This document shows positions 7,667-17,275 of a DNA stretch of 64,000 nucleotides, in pieces. Made by a program: the position numbers and the translations under genes. Positions within the stretch are counted from its first letter, which is position 1, and each line of letters starts with the position of its first letter. The notes under the pieces were generated by a model that searched no databases, was not told the origin of the DNA, and saw only the letters and a program-made list of their open reading frames with translations. The stretch comes from an uncultured Ruminococcus sp. (GTDB lineage: Bacteria > Bacillota > Clostridia > Lachnospirales > Lachnospiraceae): positions 83,697 to 147,696 of the forward strand of contig FMEL01000010.1 in the NCBI GenBank assembly GCA_900066355.1. The letters run 5' to 3'.

Positions 7667-9565
7667 ATGAAAAAAATCGCACTTATCACAAATGGCCAGG
7701 CCCGCTATATGACCCATGAATGGCTTCATGGATATCGACGATATATTTCCGACCATAATTCCGATATAGATTTATACATTTTTCACTGTTTTGGAAACTT
7801 CAGTCAGGATCAGAGCTACAATGTCGGTGAATATAACATTTTCCGACTTCCCAGGCTTTCAGACTTCGATGGAATTCTTCTTGATCTTGCTCTTATTCCT
7901 GACCACGAACTTAAAGAAGAAGTCATAATCCGTGCCAGAAGAGCATCTGTTCCCGTCATTTCTTTTCTGGACAAAGTACCGGATCTTTATTTTTCAGGAA
8001 TTGACAATTACCATGCAATCTGTACTCTGATGGAACATCTGATCACTGAGCATGGTTGTACAAAGCTCAATTATGTCGGCGGAATCATCGGAAATCAGGA
8101 AAATCAGCAGCGTTTTCTCGCCTACAAAGATACACTTAAAAAACATGGAATCGCCTTTGAACCAGATCGTATATATGAATTGAACTATGAAGTAGAAACA
8201 GGACTCAAGGCCTTTACTGTTTTTCAGGAACGCAGACTCCTTCCTGAAGCTTTTGTCTGCGCTAATGACAATATTGCCGCAGGTGTCTGTCTTGCTGCGC
8301 AGGATGCCGGATATTCTGTCCCCGGTGATTTTCTTGTGACCGGATTTGACAATACGACAAAATCCATAAACTTTTATCCGCCTATCACGACTGTTGAATT
8401 TTCCAAAGCACATATTATGTATAATGCACTGGGACTTCTTGCTGATGTCTGGAATGGCACTGCTAAATCTTCGCAGGTGTTTTCGCCTACCCGTTGTATA
8501 TATCGTGAAAGCAGTGGCTGCACTTCCCTCTTTCCTGCTGATCCCGGAAAATATGTATCCAGTCAGATCATGGCTGAAGTCCGTCAGGGAGACATGCTCA
8601 ACTGGATGATGGATCTTGATCGTTTTCTTCTTGACTGCACCAGTTTCACCGAACTCGCAGAGCATTTGCATACCTGGCTTTCCACTCATGGCTGTGGAAA
8701 CCTGTCTCTGCTTATGAATCCGGATATTTTTCTTCTGGAAAAAATCGATGCACTTGCTGAAATTCCGGATGATCTGTATCTGGATTTCGGATATCCAAAG
8801 CAGATGACTGTCGTTTATCCATGTAGCGGAAATGAAGCAGGCGAACTGGATCTTTCCACAGGGAAACTACTTCCGGAAGTCTCCGAGTCCGACATCCCAA
8901 ATGTATATTTCTTTGTCCCGGTTCATTTCCGCAAACGTGAGATTGGCTACCTGGTTCTCGAAAACTGCGATTATCTTCTTACGCATCAGTTTCTTTTTGA
9001 GACACTGAACACCTTCCGTACTTCTATCGAGGCGCTTTACGGAAAACTGATTCTCCAAAAGAAAAACAGGCAGCTTTCTCAGCTTTACATCCACGATTCC
9101 CTTACAGGGCTTTATAATCGTATGGCATATGAAAAGCTGGCGCTGCCTGTGTTTAATCAATATATGAAAAGTAAAAAACCTGTCGGAATCATGTTTATTG
9201 ATGCCGATCATCTGAAATATATCAACGACACTTTCGGACATGATATGGGAAATCTTGCAATCAGCAGCATCGCATCTGTCATCCGGCAGCACTGCCCTGC
9301 CAATTCTGTCTCCATGCGCTATGGCGGAGATGAATTTGTATGTGTGATACCAGACTACGATCAGACACAGATGCAAAAGCTTAAACAGAATCTCCTTGAT
9401 TCCCTCGCCACGCTTTCCAGGAACAGCCGTATGGCATTCCCTATCGAGGCAAGCATCGGATTTGTGGTTGCAGATGATTCTGTCTTCTCACTCAATGACT
9501 ACATAAACCTTGCTGATGAAAAAATGTATGCCGAGAAAAAAGAACGCAAAGCAACTCGTCAATAA
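7667..9565 (+). CDS. Diguanylate cyclase with a LacI-type periplasmic-binding-protein-like sensor domain
   Basis: A 632-residue cytosolic protein: there is no signal peptide and no transmembrane segment. Residues 1-280 resemble the Peripla_BP_3 domain of LacI regulators (CANDNIAAGV, VTGFDNT) but without the DNA-binding headpiece. A middle region (about 290-465) is GAF-like or unassigned. The C-terminal GGDEF domain has FIDADHLKYINDTFGHDMGN and RYGGDEF (Gly553-Phe557), so cyclase activity is expected. The RxxD inhibitory site that normally lies five residues before GGDEF is absent. Expected role: c-di-GMP synthesis controlled by a small cytosolic ligand, probably a sugar. It neighbours sugar transport genes. 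Confidence 0.88.
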   Translation: MKKIALITNGQARYMTHEWLHGYRRYISDHNSDIDLYIFHCFGNFSQDQSYNVGEYNIFRLPRLSDFDGILLDLALIPDHELKEEVIIRARRASVPVISFLDKVPDLYFSGIDNYHAICTLMEHLITEHGCTKLNYVGGIIGNQENQQRFLAYKDTLKKHGIAFEPDRIYELNYEVETGLKAFTVFQERRLLPEAFVCANDNIAAGVCLAAQDAGYSVPGDFLVTGFDNTTKSINFYPPITTVEFSKAHIMYNALGLLADVWNGTAKSSQVFSPTRCIYRESSGCTSLFPADPGKYVSSQIMAEVRQGDMLNWMMDLDRFLLDCTSFTELAEHLHTWLSTHGCGNLSLLMNPDIFLLEKIDALAEIPDDLYLDFGYPKQMTVVYPCSGNEAGELDLSTGKLLPEVSESDIPNVYFFVPVHFRKREIGYLVLENCDYLLTHQFLFETLNTFRTSIEALYGKLILQKKNRQLSQLYIHDSLTGLYNRMAYEKLALPVFNQYMKSKKPVGIMFIDADHLKYINDTFGHDMGNLAISSIASVIRQHCPANSVSMRYGGDEFVCVIPDYDQTQMQKLKQNLLDSLATLSRNSRMAFPIEASIGFVVADDSVFSLNDYINLADEKMYAEKKERKATRQ

Positions 9566-9586
9566 CTTAGAGAAGTTTTACTATGA

Positions 9587-9715
9587 CGCCCTGATGAAGT
9601 ACGAAAATACGCAAAACTGGCTGAACGTATCACCCGTCTCCTCATCCGTAAAAAACTGGATTGCCAGCTTTTCACTTTTGTATATCCGAACGAATATCTG
9701 GCATTGAAGATGTGA
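9587..9715 (+). pseudogene. Short conserved-looking coding remnant, family unknown
   Basis: A 42-codon frame immediately after a TGA has no start codon or ribosome site but reads like protein (RPDEVRKYAKLAERITRLL, then FTFVYPNEYLALKM and a stop). It may be the C-terminal relic of a lost gene. I do not recognise the family. It is listed because the 9566-9901 stretch otherwise holds only another gene fragment. Confidence 0.3.
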
Positions 9716-9720
9716 TAATT

Positions 9721-9890
9721 CTATGCCAGCTGACTGATCAGTTCAAGAATCCTGCCTGCACAGGAACGGATTTCTTCTTCTGTAAAATCTCCGTTTCTGT
9801 ATGCATTACGAATACTCTCGGCATCTTCTGCATTTCCAGGCATGATAATGTCATTTCCTGCCGCGTTCTTTTGACTAATGATAACTTTTA
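9721..9890 (-). pseudogene. 3' fragment of a glycoside hydrolase family 3 gene
   Basis: The minus strand reads AGNDIIMPGNAEDAESI, IRNAYRNGDFTEEEIRSCAG, RILELI and a stop. This is the typical tail of a GH3 beta-glucosidase domain (GNDxxMPG followed by the helix with EEEIRxxAxRIL). Only about 56 codons remain, directly 3' of the decayed permease genes, so a beta-glucosidase probably ended the same operon. Confidence 0.7.
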
Positions 9891-9901
9891 TTTTTACTCT
9901 T

Positions 9902-10747
9902 TTACTCTTTTACGCCACCCAGCGTAACACCTGCGATGATATATTTTGACAGGAGCAGATAAACAATAATGATCGGTACGATAGCAACAGTGATCATCAT
10001 GTAAATCTTACCCATATCAAAGTTCATGTAATCAGCACCTCGTAATGTTGCGATCAGGATCGGAACCGTCATCTTGTTCTTGGACTGGATGACCAATGCC
10101 GGTACGAAGTAGTTGTTCCATGATCCAACAAAGGTAAAGGTTGCCTGAACTGCGATCGCTGGTTTCATGATTGGAAGTACAATACGGTTGAATGTATAGA
10201 ACTCTCCAGCTCCGTCAAATCTGGCAGCTTCCACCAGTGACAGCGGAAGAGAGGATTGTAAATAACTGTACATAAAATAAAATACTGCCGGTGAAGCAAT
10301 GGACGGAATAATCAGCGGAAGAAGTGAATCATACATTCCCATCTTTGTGATCAGTCTCAGGAATCCCATTGCAGTTACCTGTGTCGGCATAACAAGGATT
10401 GCCATGATGAAAGTAAAAGCAACTTTCTTTCCCTTGAAATCATAAGCATAAATGCCATATGCAGTCAGAGAAGAAAAGTATGTACATAATGCTGCAGAGC
10501 ATCCGGACACGACCACACTGTTAATGATTCCTCTGAACATTGGAAAGCTTCCATCATTTGCCACACTTCTCAGGTTATCCATAAAATGTTTACCCGGAAT
10601 GATAGAAAAGCCTTTCTACAGTTCTGCATGTGAATGCGTTGCATTGATAAGCAGAATCGCAAAGAAAAACAGACACATAAAAGATAAGAGAATGAGTACA
10701 ATATGTGCGACAATGCTCATCACACGTTTTCCTGAATTTGCTTTCAT
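9902..10747 (-). pseudogene. MalG-type sugar ABC permease broken by an in-frame TAG
   Basis: From the ATG at 10747 (with an AAAGGAG site) the frame encodes a first membrane segment (VAHIVLILLSFMCLFFFAIL), then a TAG at 10618-10616, then the rest of a normal permease in the same frame. The EAA loop (EAARFDGAGEFYTFNRIVLP) and four or five further membrane helices are intact. A single C-to-T change (CAG to TAG) explains the stop. Reinitiation at 10582 would omit the first helix and the first periplasmic segment. The start overlaps the stop of the malF relic (ATGA), as in an intact operon. Confidence 0.85.
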
Positions 10748-11097
10748 GATCTTGCTCTTCTCCTTTCTTCTTTTGCACGTTTCTTAGCTGCCTTTTTGAA
10801 CCATCTGGATCGTTGTCATTGGTCATTCTGTAAACAAAGAAGCAGAGGATACCACTGATGATGAACAGGTAAACAGATAATGAACCTGCCATTCCATAAT
10901 TCTTGCTCTTCAGATGACTGTTCAGGAACATGATCAGTGTCATGGATGTTCTGTCCGGATTACCCTGTCCGTTTGTCAGGATCTGAGGAACATGTCTGAT
11001 TTCAAAAGACTGATGTAGTTTTTCATGCCGACAAAATCCGGACCTACTACCTTGACACCCGAACGATAATATTCGAAAAAGCTGTATCCATAATATA
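10744..11097 (-). pseudogene. MalF-type sugar ABC permease relic with internal deletion and frameshift
   Basis: The minus strand reads YYGYSFFEYYRSG and VGPDFVGMKNYISLLKSDMF, typical of the first quarter of a MalF permease. It then jumps within a few bases, and with a frame change, to the last quarter (ILTNGQGNPDRTSMTLIMFL). About 150 middle residues, including the EAA loop, are gone. A second frame shift near 10795 separates MTNDNDP from the tail WFKKAAKKRAKEERRRARS. The 5' end and promoter are also missing, as the araC-type gene begins about 30 bp away. Confidence 0.8.
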
Positions 11098-11126
11098 AAA
11101 AATCAACACATTAAGGAGTAATGTTT

Positions 11127-11867
11127 ATGGCAATTTCAAAAGACTGGTACCACACTGAAATGGAAAACAATGAAATGGAGATCCTGCACCGTTCTCCCTC
11201 CGTAGAATACTCTTTTTATAATGCAGTCCGAAGCGGAGACATGGAGACTGTCACTGCAAACTGCAAAAAAGATTCCTTTCTTCAGCTCGAAGGAACTGGT
11301 GTCCTTTCAAGAAATCCTCTGAACAATATCAAATATCACTTTGTGGTAACTGCCGCCATGCTGACCCGTTATTGCATTAACGGAGGGCTGGAACCGGAGC
11401 AGGCCTATCGCCTCAGCGACTTCTATATCTTAAAAATGGATTCCTGCACTTCAGTCCGTGAAGTTGCAGACCTCCATCATATTATGGCAAAAGATTTTAC
11501 CGGAAAAATGCTTCTTCAGAAAAAAAGTTCTGTTCTGTCCAAACCTGTCATTGAATGCATCAACTATATCTACGTTCACATAAAAGAAAGAATCACCATT
11601 CAGGATCTGGCTGACCATACAGGGCTGTCCTGCAATTATCTTTCCCGTATATTCAAGCAGAATCTTGGTGTATCGATCAGTGACTATATCCGTGAACAGA
11701 AAATAGAAAAAGCCACTCATCTTCTCAGATATTCTGATCAGTCTATCGTGGATATTGCGGCGTATCTTTCCTTTTCCTCACAGAGTCACTTTATACAGAT
11801 TTTTGAAGGCTATATAGGACTGACACCAAAGAAATACCGCGACAAATACTACAAATCCATGTGGTAG
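11127..11867 (+). CDS. AraC-family transcriptional regulator
   Basis: A 246-residue protein. The N-terminal ~140 residues are a ligand or interaction region of a type common in Clostridia (no cupin motif seen). The C-terminal ~100 residues contain two helix-turn-helix units (ITIQDLADHTGLSCNYLSRI and IVDIAAYLSFSSQSHFIQIF) and the closing GLTPKKYRDKY signature. AAGGAG at 11113-11118 is 8 nt from the ATG at 11127; the in-frame ATG at 11121 is too close to it. It lies beside the decayed sugar operon and probably once controlled it; it may now act on other genes. Confidence 0.88.
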   Translation: MAISKDWYHTEMENNEMEILHRSPSVEYSFYNAVRSGDMETVTANCKKDSFLQLEGTGVLSRNPLNNIKYHFVVTAAMLTRYCINGGLEPEQAYRLSDFYILKMDSCTSVREVADLHHIMAKDFTGKMLLQKKSSVLSKPVIECINYIYVHIKERITIQDLADHTGLSCNYLSRIFKQNLGVSISDYIREQKIEKATHLLRYSDQSIVDIAAYLSFSSQSHFIQIFEGYIGLTPKKYRDKYYKSMW

Positions 11868-11915
11868 ACCAACAGACATGCCTCTGTCTCTCCCCGGCAT
11901 TGAGAAAAGCAGAAA

Positions 11916-11958
11916 ACAACCCGGCATTATGTCATTTTACTACATAATGTCGGGTTGT
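11916..11958. terminator. Bidirectional terminator between the AraC gene and the GH94 gene
   Basis: AACAACCCG-g-CATTATGT and ACATAATG-t-CGGGTTGTT form a 17-bp stem with a 9-nt loop. T residues follow on the plus strand and A residues precede it, so both converging genes can end here. Confidence 0.9.
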
Positions 11959-11960
11959 TT

Positions 11961-14660
11961 TTATTGTAATACTATAGTAATATTATGTATCTCATCTGAA
12001 GACAACTGTTCAATCGTCTCTTTTTTCATACAGGCACTTCCGTCTGCTCTTTTTTCTATTTCTTTTTCGTCACAGTACGCCTGAACGATCTGATATTCTC
12101 CATACTCCTTTTTGTCTGGATTGGAAATGTGAACCTCAAATTTCTTTCCTGCAAATTCCAGATAGAGTGCTGCATTTCCTTCTTTATCAAACTGTTCTGC
12201 CATAAGTGCCGGTGCGATCACAAGATTGCCAATCTCTCCTCTTACTCCAAAAGCTTCTGTGATCATGGTCAGCATATACCAGCTTGCTGCACCGGTAAGA
12301 TATGCATACAGCCCTCTTCCATCACTGTCAAAATATTCAGGAAGTCCTGGATACATATAGCTGCTTTCAAAGTTCATTGCCGCATGAAGAAGTGTATTGA
12401 GCACTTTATATCCTTCTTTTACAAATCCCTGACTGTACAGAGCATTTGCATACATAACTGCCATGTGAGAGAAAACAGCTCCGTTTTCTTTTTCACCATA
12501 GGCAAAGCCGAACATTCTGCCAAGATCAAATTTCTCTTCTCTGAAATTTGTATTCAGTCGATAACCGCCTGCTTTCTCATCGAACAGATATTTATCTGCA
12601 CTTCTGCTGATCGCAGCAGTCTGCTCTTTTGTTGCAGTTCCGCTCATGATCGCGAATACCTGGCTGGTCAGCATCATGCGTACACGATCTTTTTCGCAGC
12701 ACTCTACCGGATTCTTGTGGTCATCATAATAACCATTGAACCATCCGTCTCCACCATCTGTGATCCATTCATTCTTTCGGATATTTTCCATCATCCAGTC
12801 TGCTTTTTCACGCAGATTTCTGACTATCTCATCAATTCTTACAATCACTGTGTCGCCGCTGATGTTGTGTGCACACTTTTGGGTGTAAGACCCCAGCAGT
12901 TTTCTTTTTTTGTCTGCATTCTCATATAGATCTCTTCCACAGGAAAACAGACATTCCATTTCACTGGCAATCTCAACCCGGTTAATGCCGCTTATGCGTT
13001 CCAGGTTTTCCAGACAGTCTGCAATGTTATTCATATTGCCTGCATAGGCACAGGTAAACGCCACACTCTCACCATTGTCCCACGCCATATCCATGGCATC
13101 GTTCCAGTCGGCTCCATGGAGTTTCATTTCATTATGCTCACCTACATCATAAAAAGCAGTTAAATTCTGCAGAAGAATATGCTCCAGAATTGTTCCGAAA
13201 TAAACCTCTCCGCTCTCTACTTTCTGCTGTTTTCCGTAAGCTGTATTCCATTCTTCATCGTGTGTTGTTCCTCTTCCTGACTGAAGATCTTTGAAATATG
13301 GAACTTTTTCAAACAGAATATCCATATCGCCGGTCTGATCGATATACAGCTTCGTCGTTCCAAACGGCCAGAATGCATGATCCATCCAGACGCGGGCAAT
13401 ATTATTTCTGTCCGCGATAAATTCTCCCTGTTTATTTCCAATAATCGTGGCATTTGTTCCGTCAATACGGACACCGCCATAGTTGGCAACAATCATCTGA
13501 CGCACTACAGCCGGATTCATGATCAGGAGTGCAAGACAGTCCTGCCAGAGATCTCTCCATCCCCGTCCGCCTTTTCCATAGTCGTGGTATGGGAGAAAAG
13601 AACAACCATAGATTCTTCGCAGTACCGGCTGAAAGCTGATCCATTTCATATAATTATCAGCATCTGCATCACCGGTTTCATAAGATACATTTACTTTTTT
13701 CTGCCAGTAGGATTTCACCTCTTCAAGAACGTTCTGCACCTGCTCTTCTGTTCTGTATTTTGCGACAGTTTTGGCAATACTCTCTTTCTTCTCTGTCAGT
13801 CCTGCCAGTATGATAAAACCTGCTGTTTCCTGCGGCTTTAGCTCAACATCCGCAAAGCGGATGCCTCCCATTGCCTCTTTTCCCTCAGCTCTGCTTCCTG
13901 CCTTTCTGCCTGGCTTGTTCTTTCTTACTGCTTCTGGATTCAGATAAGTACCGCCCTCTCCTATAAACTCCTGCACAGTAGGATAAAATGCCTCCGGCGC
14001 ATCGCCTTTTTCTGAATATCCATATACAAAATAGGTGGTATGATTCTTCTGATGACCTCTTTCATCAAAAGACAGCACCGGTGTGACTTCCACACCATAT
14101 TCTGTTGTATTGATTCTGTGAAGAAGCGATGTCACATGACGATGATCTCGAATATTGTCCGCGCTTCTTCCATAAAGCGGTATTGCAGCAATCGGAGTGA
14201 TTTTTGTCACTTCTTCAGATATATTTTTTATTCTGACCAGTTCAATCTCTGCTGCTCCGTCCACAGCAACAAAAGAAGTGATTTCTGACTGAAGACCATA
14301 TTTTGCAGAAGTTCTGGTCACTTTCTGCCACATAAAACCGGCTTCCAGAATGCTTTTATCCTGAGCTTCTGTAAATTTCTGTAATTCCTGCTCGGCTGAA
14401 ATTCCCGTTGCAGACCAGCATCCCTTACCTTCTGTACGACACCAGAAATTTCTGGTACTGCGATTATTGTGAAGATTTTCAATACTTACCGGTTCCAAAA
14501 GAAAATGGTTCTGATCTGTCTTGCTGTCTCCTCCAAGGTTCGGAGTGATACTGGATTTCAGTCCTCCATCACCCGCCAGCGGAAAATACAGACCACTGTA
14601 GTTTTCCGGACTCTGAATGGTAAACGTTCCTTTTTTATCCTGAAATTTTATATATTTCAT
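11961..14660 (-). CDS. GH94 family glycoside phosphorylase, long form (distal gene of the sugar operon)
   Basis: An 899-residue protein with no signal peptide. It has the GH94 order: N-terminal beta-sandwich (GDGGLKSSITPNLGGD), helical linker, an (alpha/alpha)6 barrel with the catalytic-acid motif HGADWNDAMDMAWDNGES, and a C-terminal sheet. GH94 enzymes cleave beta-glucosides with inorganic phosphate, releasing alpha-glucose 1-phosphate in the cytosol. The ~900-residue length is nearer laminaribiose or cellodextrin phosphorylases than cellobiose phosphorylase (~810), but the substrate is not proven. GGAG lies 5 nt before the ATG. It is the last gene of the operon, 12 nt after the other GH94. 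Confidence 0.85.
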   Translation of the reverse strand: MKYIKFQDKKGTFTIQSPENYSGLYFPLAGDGGLKSSITPNLGGDSKTDQNHFLLEPVSIENLHNNRSTRNFWCRTEGKGCWSATGISAEQELQKFTEAQDKSILEAGFMWQKVTRTSAKYGLQSEITSFVAVDGAAEIELVRIKNISEEVTKITPIAAIPLYGRSADNIRDHRHVTSLLHRINTTEYGVEVTPVLSFDERGHQKNHTTYFVYGYSEKGDAPEAFYPTVQEFIGEGGTYLNPEAVRKNKPGRKAGSRAEGKEAMGGIRFADVELKPQETAGFIILAGLTEKKESIAKTVAKYRTEEQVQNVLEEVKSYWQKKVNVSYETGDADADNYMKWISFQPVLRRIYGCSFLPYHDYGKGGRGWRDLWQDCLALLIMNPAVVRQMIVANYGGVRIDGTNATIIGNKQGEFIADRNNIARVWMDHAFWPFGTTKLYIDQTGDMDILFEKVPYFKDLQSGRGTTHDEEWNTAYGKQQKVESGEVYFGTILEHILLQNLTAFYDVGEHNEMKLHGADWNDAMDMAWDNGESVAFTCAYAGNMNNIADCLENLERISGINRVEIASEMECLFSCGRDLYENADKKRKLLGSYTQKCAHNISGDTVIVRIDEIVRNLREKADWMMENIRKNEWITDGGDGWFNGYYDDHKNPVECCEKDRVRMMLTSQVFAIMSGTATKEQTAAISRSADKYLFDEKAGGYRLNTNFREEKFDLGRMFGFAYGEKENGAVFSHMAVMYANALYSQGFVKEGYKVLNTLLHAAMNFESSYMYPGLPEYFDSDGRGLYAYLTGAASWYMLTMITEAFGVRGEIGNLVIAPALMAEQFDKEGNAALYLEFAGKKFEVHISNPDKKEYGEYQIVQAYCDEKEIEKRADGSACMKKETIEQLSSDEIHNITIVLQ

Positions 14661-14672
14661 GCTGTCTCCTTT

Positions 14673-17087
14673 TTATGACATGAACAGTTCTACTTCTGTA
14701 ATCTCTGTAAGCTTTTCCTGAGGAATATAATTTTCTCCCAGTTCTTCTCTATTGACAATCATCTTCTTGAAACCAGATTCCACGTGTCCCGGATTATGGA
14801 CTGTGATATGAAGTTTACATCCGCGGAAATCTTTATCAATTTCAAATTTATCCCATTCTTTCGGAACAGATGGTGCAATTCTCAGTCCGCCAAAGTCAGG
14901 ACGCATACCAAGGATACCTTCTACACACCCTACCATAACGGTAGATGCTGTTCCTGTCAGCCAGTGTACATGAGAGCGTCCGAAATTCGGGCTTGCTTTT
15001 CCCTCTGTAAACTGTCCATAGCAGTATGGTTCCAGTCTTCGGATCTCTGCCCTGTCATTCTGTGCCGCAGGCGCATTTTCCATAAAGTAGCCAAAAGCTC
15101 TCTCTCCATGTCCTCTCAGAGCTTCTGCAAGAATGATCCATCCCTGTGACTGTGAGAAAATCCCTGCATTTTCCTTGGTTCCTGCATTATAGATCACAGC
15201 CAGCGCACCCTCAAATGCATGAGCATGGTATGGAGGATCCATCAGGATTGCTCCATATTCCGTATTCAGTCTCTTATAAACCATATCCAGTGCAAGATCT
15301 GCCTGTGCATCGTCTGCAAGACCACTGATCACCGCCCAGCTCTGCGGATTCAGCCACATATTCGCTTCCGGATCTGTGCGCTTTCCGATCACAGCTCCAT
15401 CTTCTGTAAATCCACGGATAAAGCGGTCTTCATTCCAGCAGAGATCCTGGATCAGTTTTCCAAGTTTCTTCTGACTTTCGTTAAGATATTCAATATATTC
15501 TTTATCCTCTTTGTACTCTGCAAATTCTCTGAGAATCGTCATTGCGTAATAATACTGCAGTGCTACAAAAGTTGACTCTCCATCTTTTCCAAGTCTGAGA
15601 CAGTCATTCCAGTCTGCATAAAGACCTGCCGGCATTCCATGTTTTCCAAGATGATTTTCAGAAAATGCAATTGCACGTTTCAGATGTTCATATACGGTTG
15701 CCTCATCTTTGTTTGCAAACGGAATCACTTCATCCATGAATGCCACATTGCCTGTTTCTGAAACATATTTATAGACTGTAGGGAAGAGCCACAGTGCATC
15801 ATCTGCACGATAAGCCGGATGTCCTGTTTCCTGTACATAGGAAGCATCGTCCGGAGTATCTTCATGTCCCGGGTTATGTGTGAATTTTACAAGCGGAAGT
15901 CCACCGCCGTTATCCACCTGTGCTGAAAGCATGAATCGGATTTTTTCCACCGCCATCTCCGGTGCCAGATGAATCACTCCCTGAATATCCTGAACTGTAT
16001 CGCGATATCCATATCCATTGCGGAGTCCACAGTAGGTAAAAGAAGCTGCCCGTGACCAAATAAAAGTCATAAAACAGTTGTATGCATTCCATGTATTGAT
16101 CATGGTATTAAATTCCGGACTTGGGGTTCTGATCTGGAAGTGAGAAAGCTGACCATGCCAGTATTCGATCAGTTCTTCCAGTTCTCTTTTACATACATCC
16201 TGGCAATTTTTGTAATGCTCCACGATTTCGCCCGCTTCTGCATCATCTTTCATTCCAACAAGAAAAGTGATTTCTTTTGTTTCCCCCGGAGCAAGGCTTA
16301 AAACTGTTGAAAGTGCTCCACAGCTATTCTCATTATAATTTCCCTTATTGCTGAGTTTTCCCGTGATTATGCCCTCTGGATTGTTATATCCGTGATATCT
16401 TCCGAGAAAGCTTTCTTTGTCTCCGCACCAGGAATTCACGTCAGCTCCTGCCAGTCCGAAGAATCTGTTGAATACATTTTTGTTATCAATGTTTTCACCT
16501 TCTTCCAGACGATCCAGGTTTGCATGAATCATCTGACGTACACGGTTCCCTCTGAAAACCGTCTGTGTGATATACTGAGAATACTGAAGATTTACCTGAT
16601 CCTGTTCATAGTTACTGTTATTGGTAAATTCCGCATATCCTGTTACTGTGAGTTCACGTTTTTTCTCAGAATAGTTTGTTACTGCCAGACTCCATACTTC
16701 ATAAGACTGCTCCAACGGCACATAATATCTTACTTCTGAGTGAATTTCACTGTAGTCTGCCATCATTTTTGTGTATGCTGTTCCATGATGACATTCACTT
16801 TTGTACGTCTCCAGATCTTTGCCTACCGGCTGCCAGGATGCAGACCAGTAATCCTTACTTTCATTATCACGAAGATAAATATACCGTCCCGGCTGATCAA
16901 ACTGATTGAAAATATATCTCAGGATTCTTCCATTTGCTCCTGATTTTGCAAAACTGTATCCCCCTGCGTTATTTGAAACAATTGCCCCATACTCTGGTGA
17001 GCCAAGATAGTTTACCCACGGTGCCGGTGTATCCGGACGTGTGATCACATATTCCTTTTTTACTTCATCAAAATATCCATATCTCAT
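14673..17087 (-). CDS. GH94 family glycoside phosphorylase, cellobiose/chitobiose phosphorylase-like
   Basis: 804 residues, starting MRYGYFDEVKKEYVITRPD, which is the hallmark N-terminus of cellobiose and chitobiose phosphorylases. The GNGYRDTVQD-like segment is present as GYGYRDTVQDIQG, the catalytic acid is in LYADWNDCLRLG, and the phosphate-site loop HWLTGTAS is present. It converts a beta-linked disaccharide plus phosphate to glucose 1-phosphate and a free sugar. The ATG at 17087 has AGGAG 9 nt upstream; the ATG at 17096 touches that site. Cellobiose phosphorylase is the best guess, but acceptor specificity cannot be read from sequence alone. Confidence 0.87.
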   Translation of the reverse strand: MRYGYFDEVKKEYVITRPDTPAPWVNYLGSPEYGAIVSNNAGGYSFAKSGANGRILRYIFNQFDQPGRYIYLRDNESKDYWSASWQPVGKDLETYKSECHHGTAYTKMMADYSEIHSEVRYYVPLEQSYEVWSLAVTNYSEKKRELTVTGYAEFTNNSNYEQDQVNLQYSQYITQTVFRGNRVRQMIHANLDRLEEGENIDNKNVFNRFFGLAGADVNSWCGDKESFLGRYHGYNNPEGIITGKLSNKGNYNENSCGALSTVLSLAPGETKEITFLVGMKDDAEAGEIVEHYKNCQDVCKRELEELIEYWHGQLSHFQIRTPSPEFNTMINTWNAYNCFMTFIWSRAASFTYCGLRNGYGYRDTVQDIQGVIHLAPEMAVEKIRFMLSAQVDNGGGLPLVKFTHNPGHEDTPDDASYVQETGHPAYRADDALWLFPTVYKYVSETGNVAFMDEVIPFANKDEATVYEHLKRAIAFSENHLGKHGMPAGLYADWNDCLRLGKDGESTFVALQYYYAMTILREFAEYKEDKEYIEYLNESQKKLGKLIQDLCWNEDRFIRGFTEDGAVIGKRTDPEANMWLNPQSWAVISGLADDAQADLALDMVYKRLNTEYGAILMDPPYHAHAFEGALAVIYNAGTKENAGIFSQSQGWIILAEALRGHGERAFGYFMENAPAAQNDRAEIRRLEPYCYGQFTEGKASPNFGRSHVHWLTGTASTVMVGCVEGILGMRPDFGGLRIAPSVPKEWDKFEIDKDFRGCKLHITVHNPGHVESGFKKMIVNREELGENYIPQEKLTEITEVELFMS

Positions 17088-17275
17088 ATCTCTCATCTCC
17101 TGTTCCAGCTATTCTTCGCCTGATTTTTCTTACACTATACTCTATATCATACTTTGAATATACAAAATACAAGCTGAAAATATCAGATTCGTGACATGAA
17201 ATGGGGATGGAGAAAAATATGTTTTCTCCATCCCTATCATTGTCCGGTCACAAATTTCTTCATGACCGGAGTTCT

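Noticed and set aside
12129..12929. 266-codon plus-strand frame inside the GH94 gene
   Set aside because: Opposite strand of a gene with complete GH94 motifs; composition is rich in Cys, Ile and Ser, as expected for a shadow frame.
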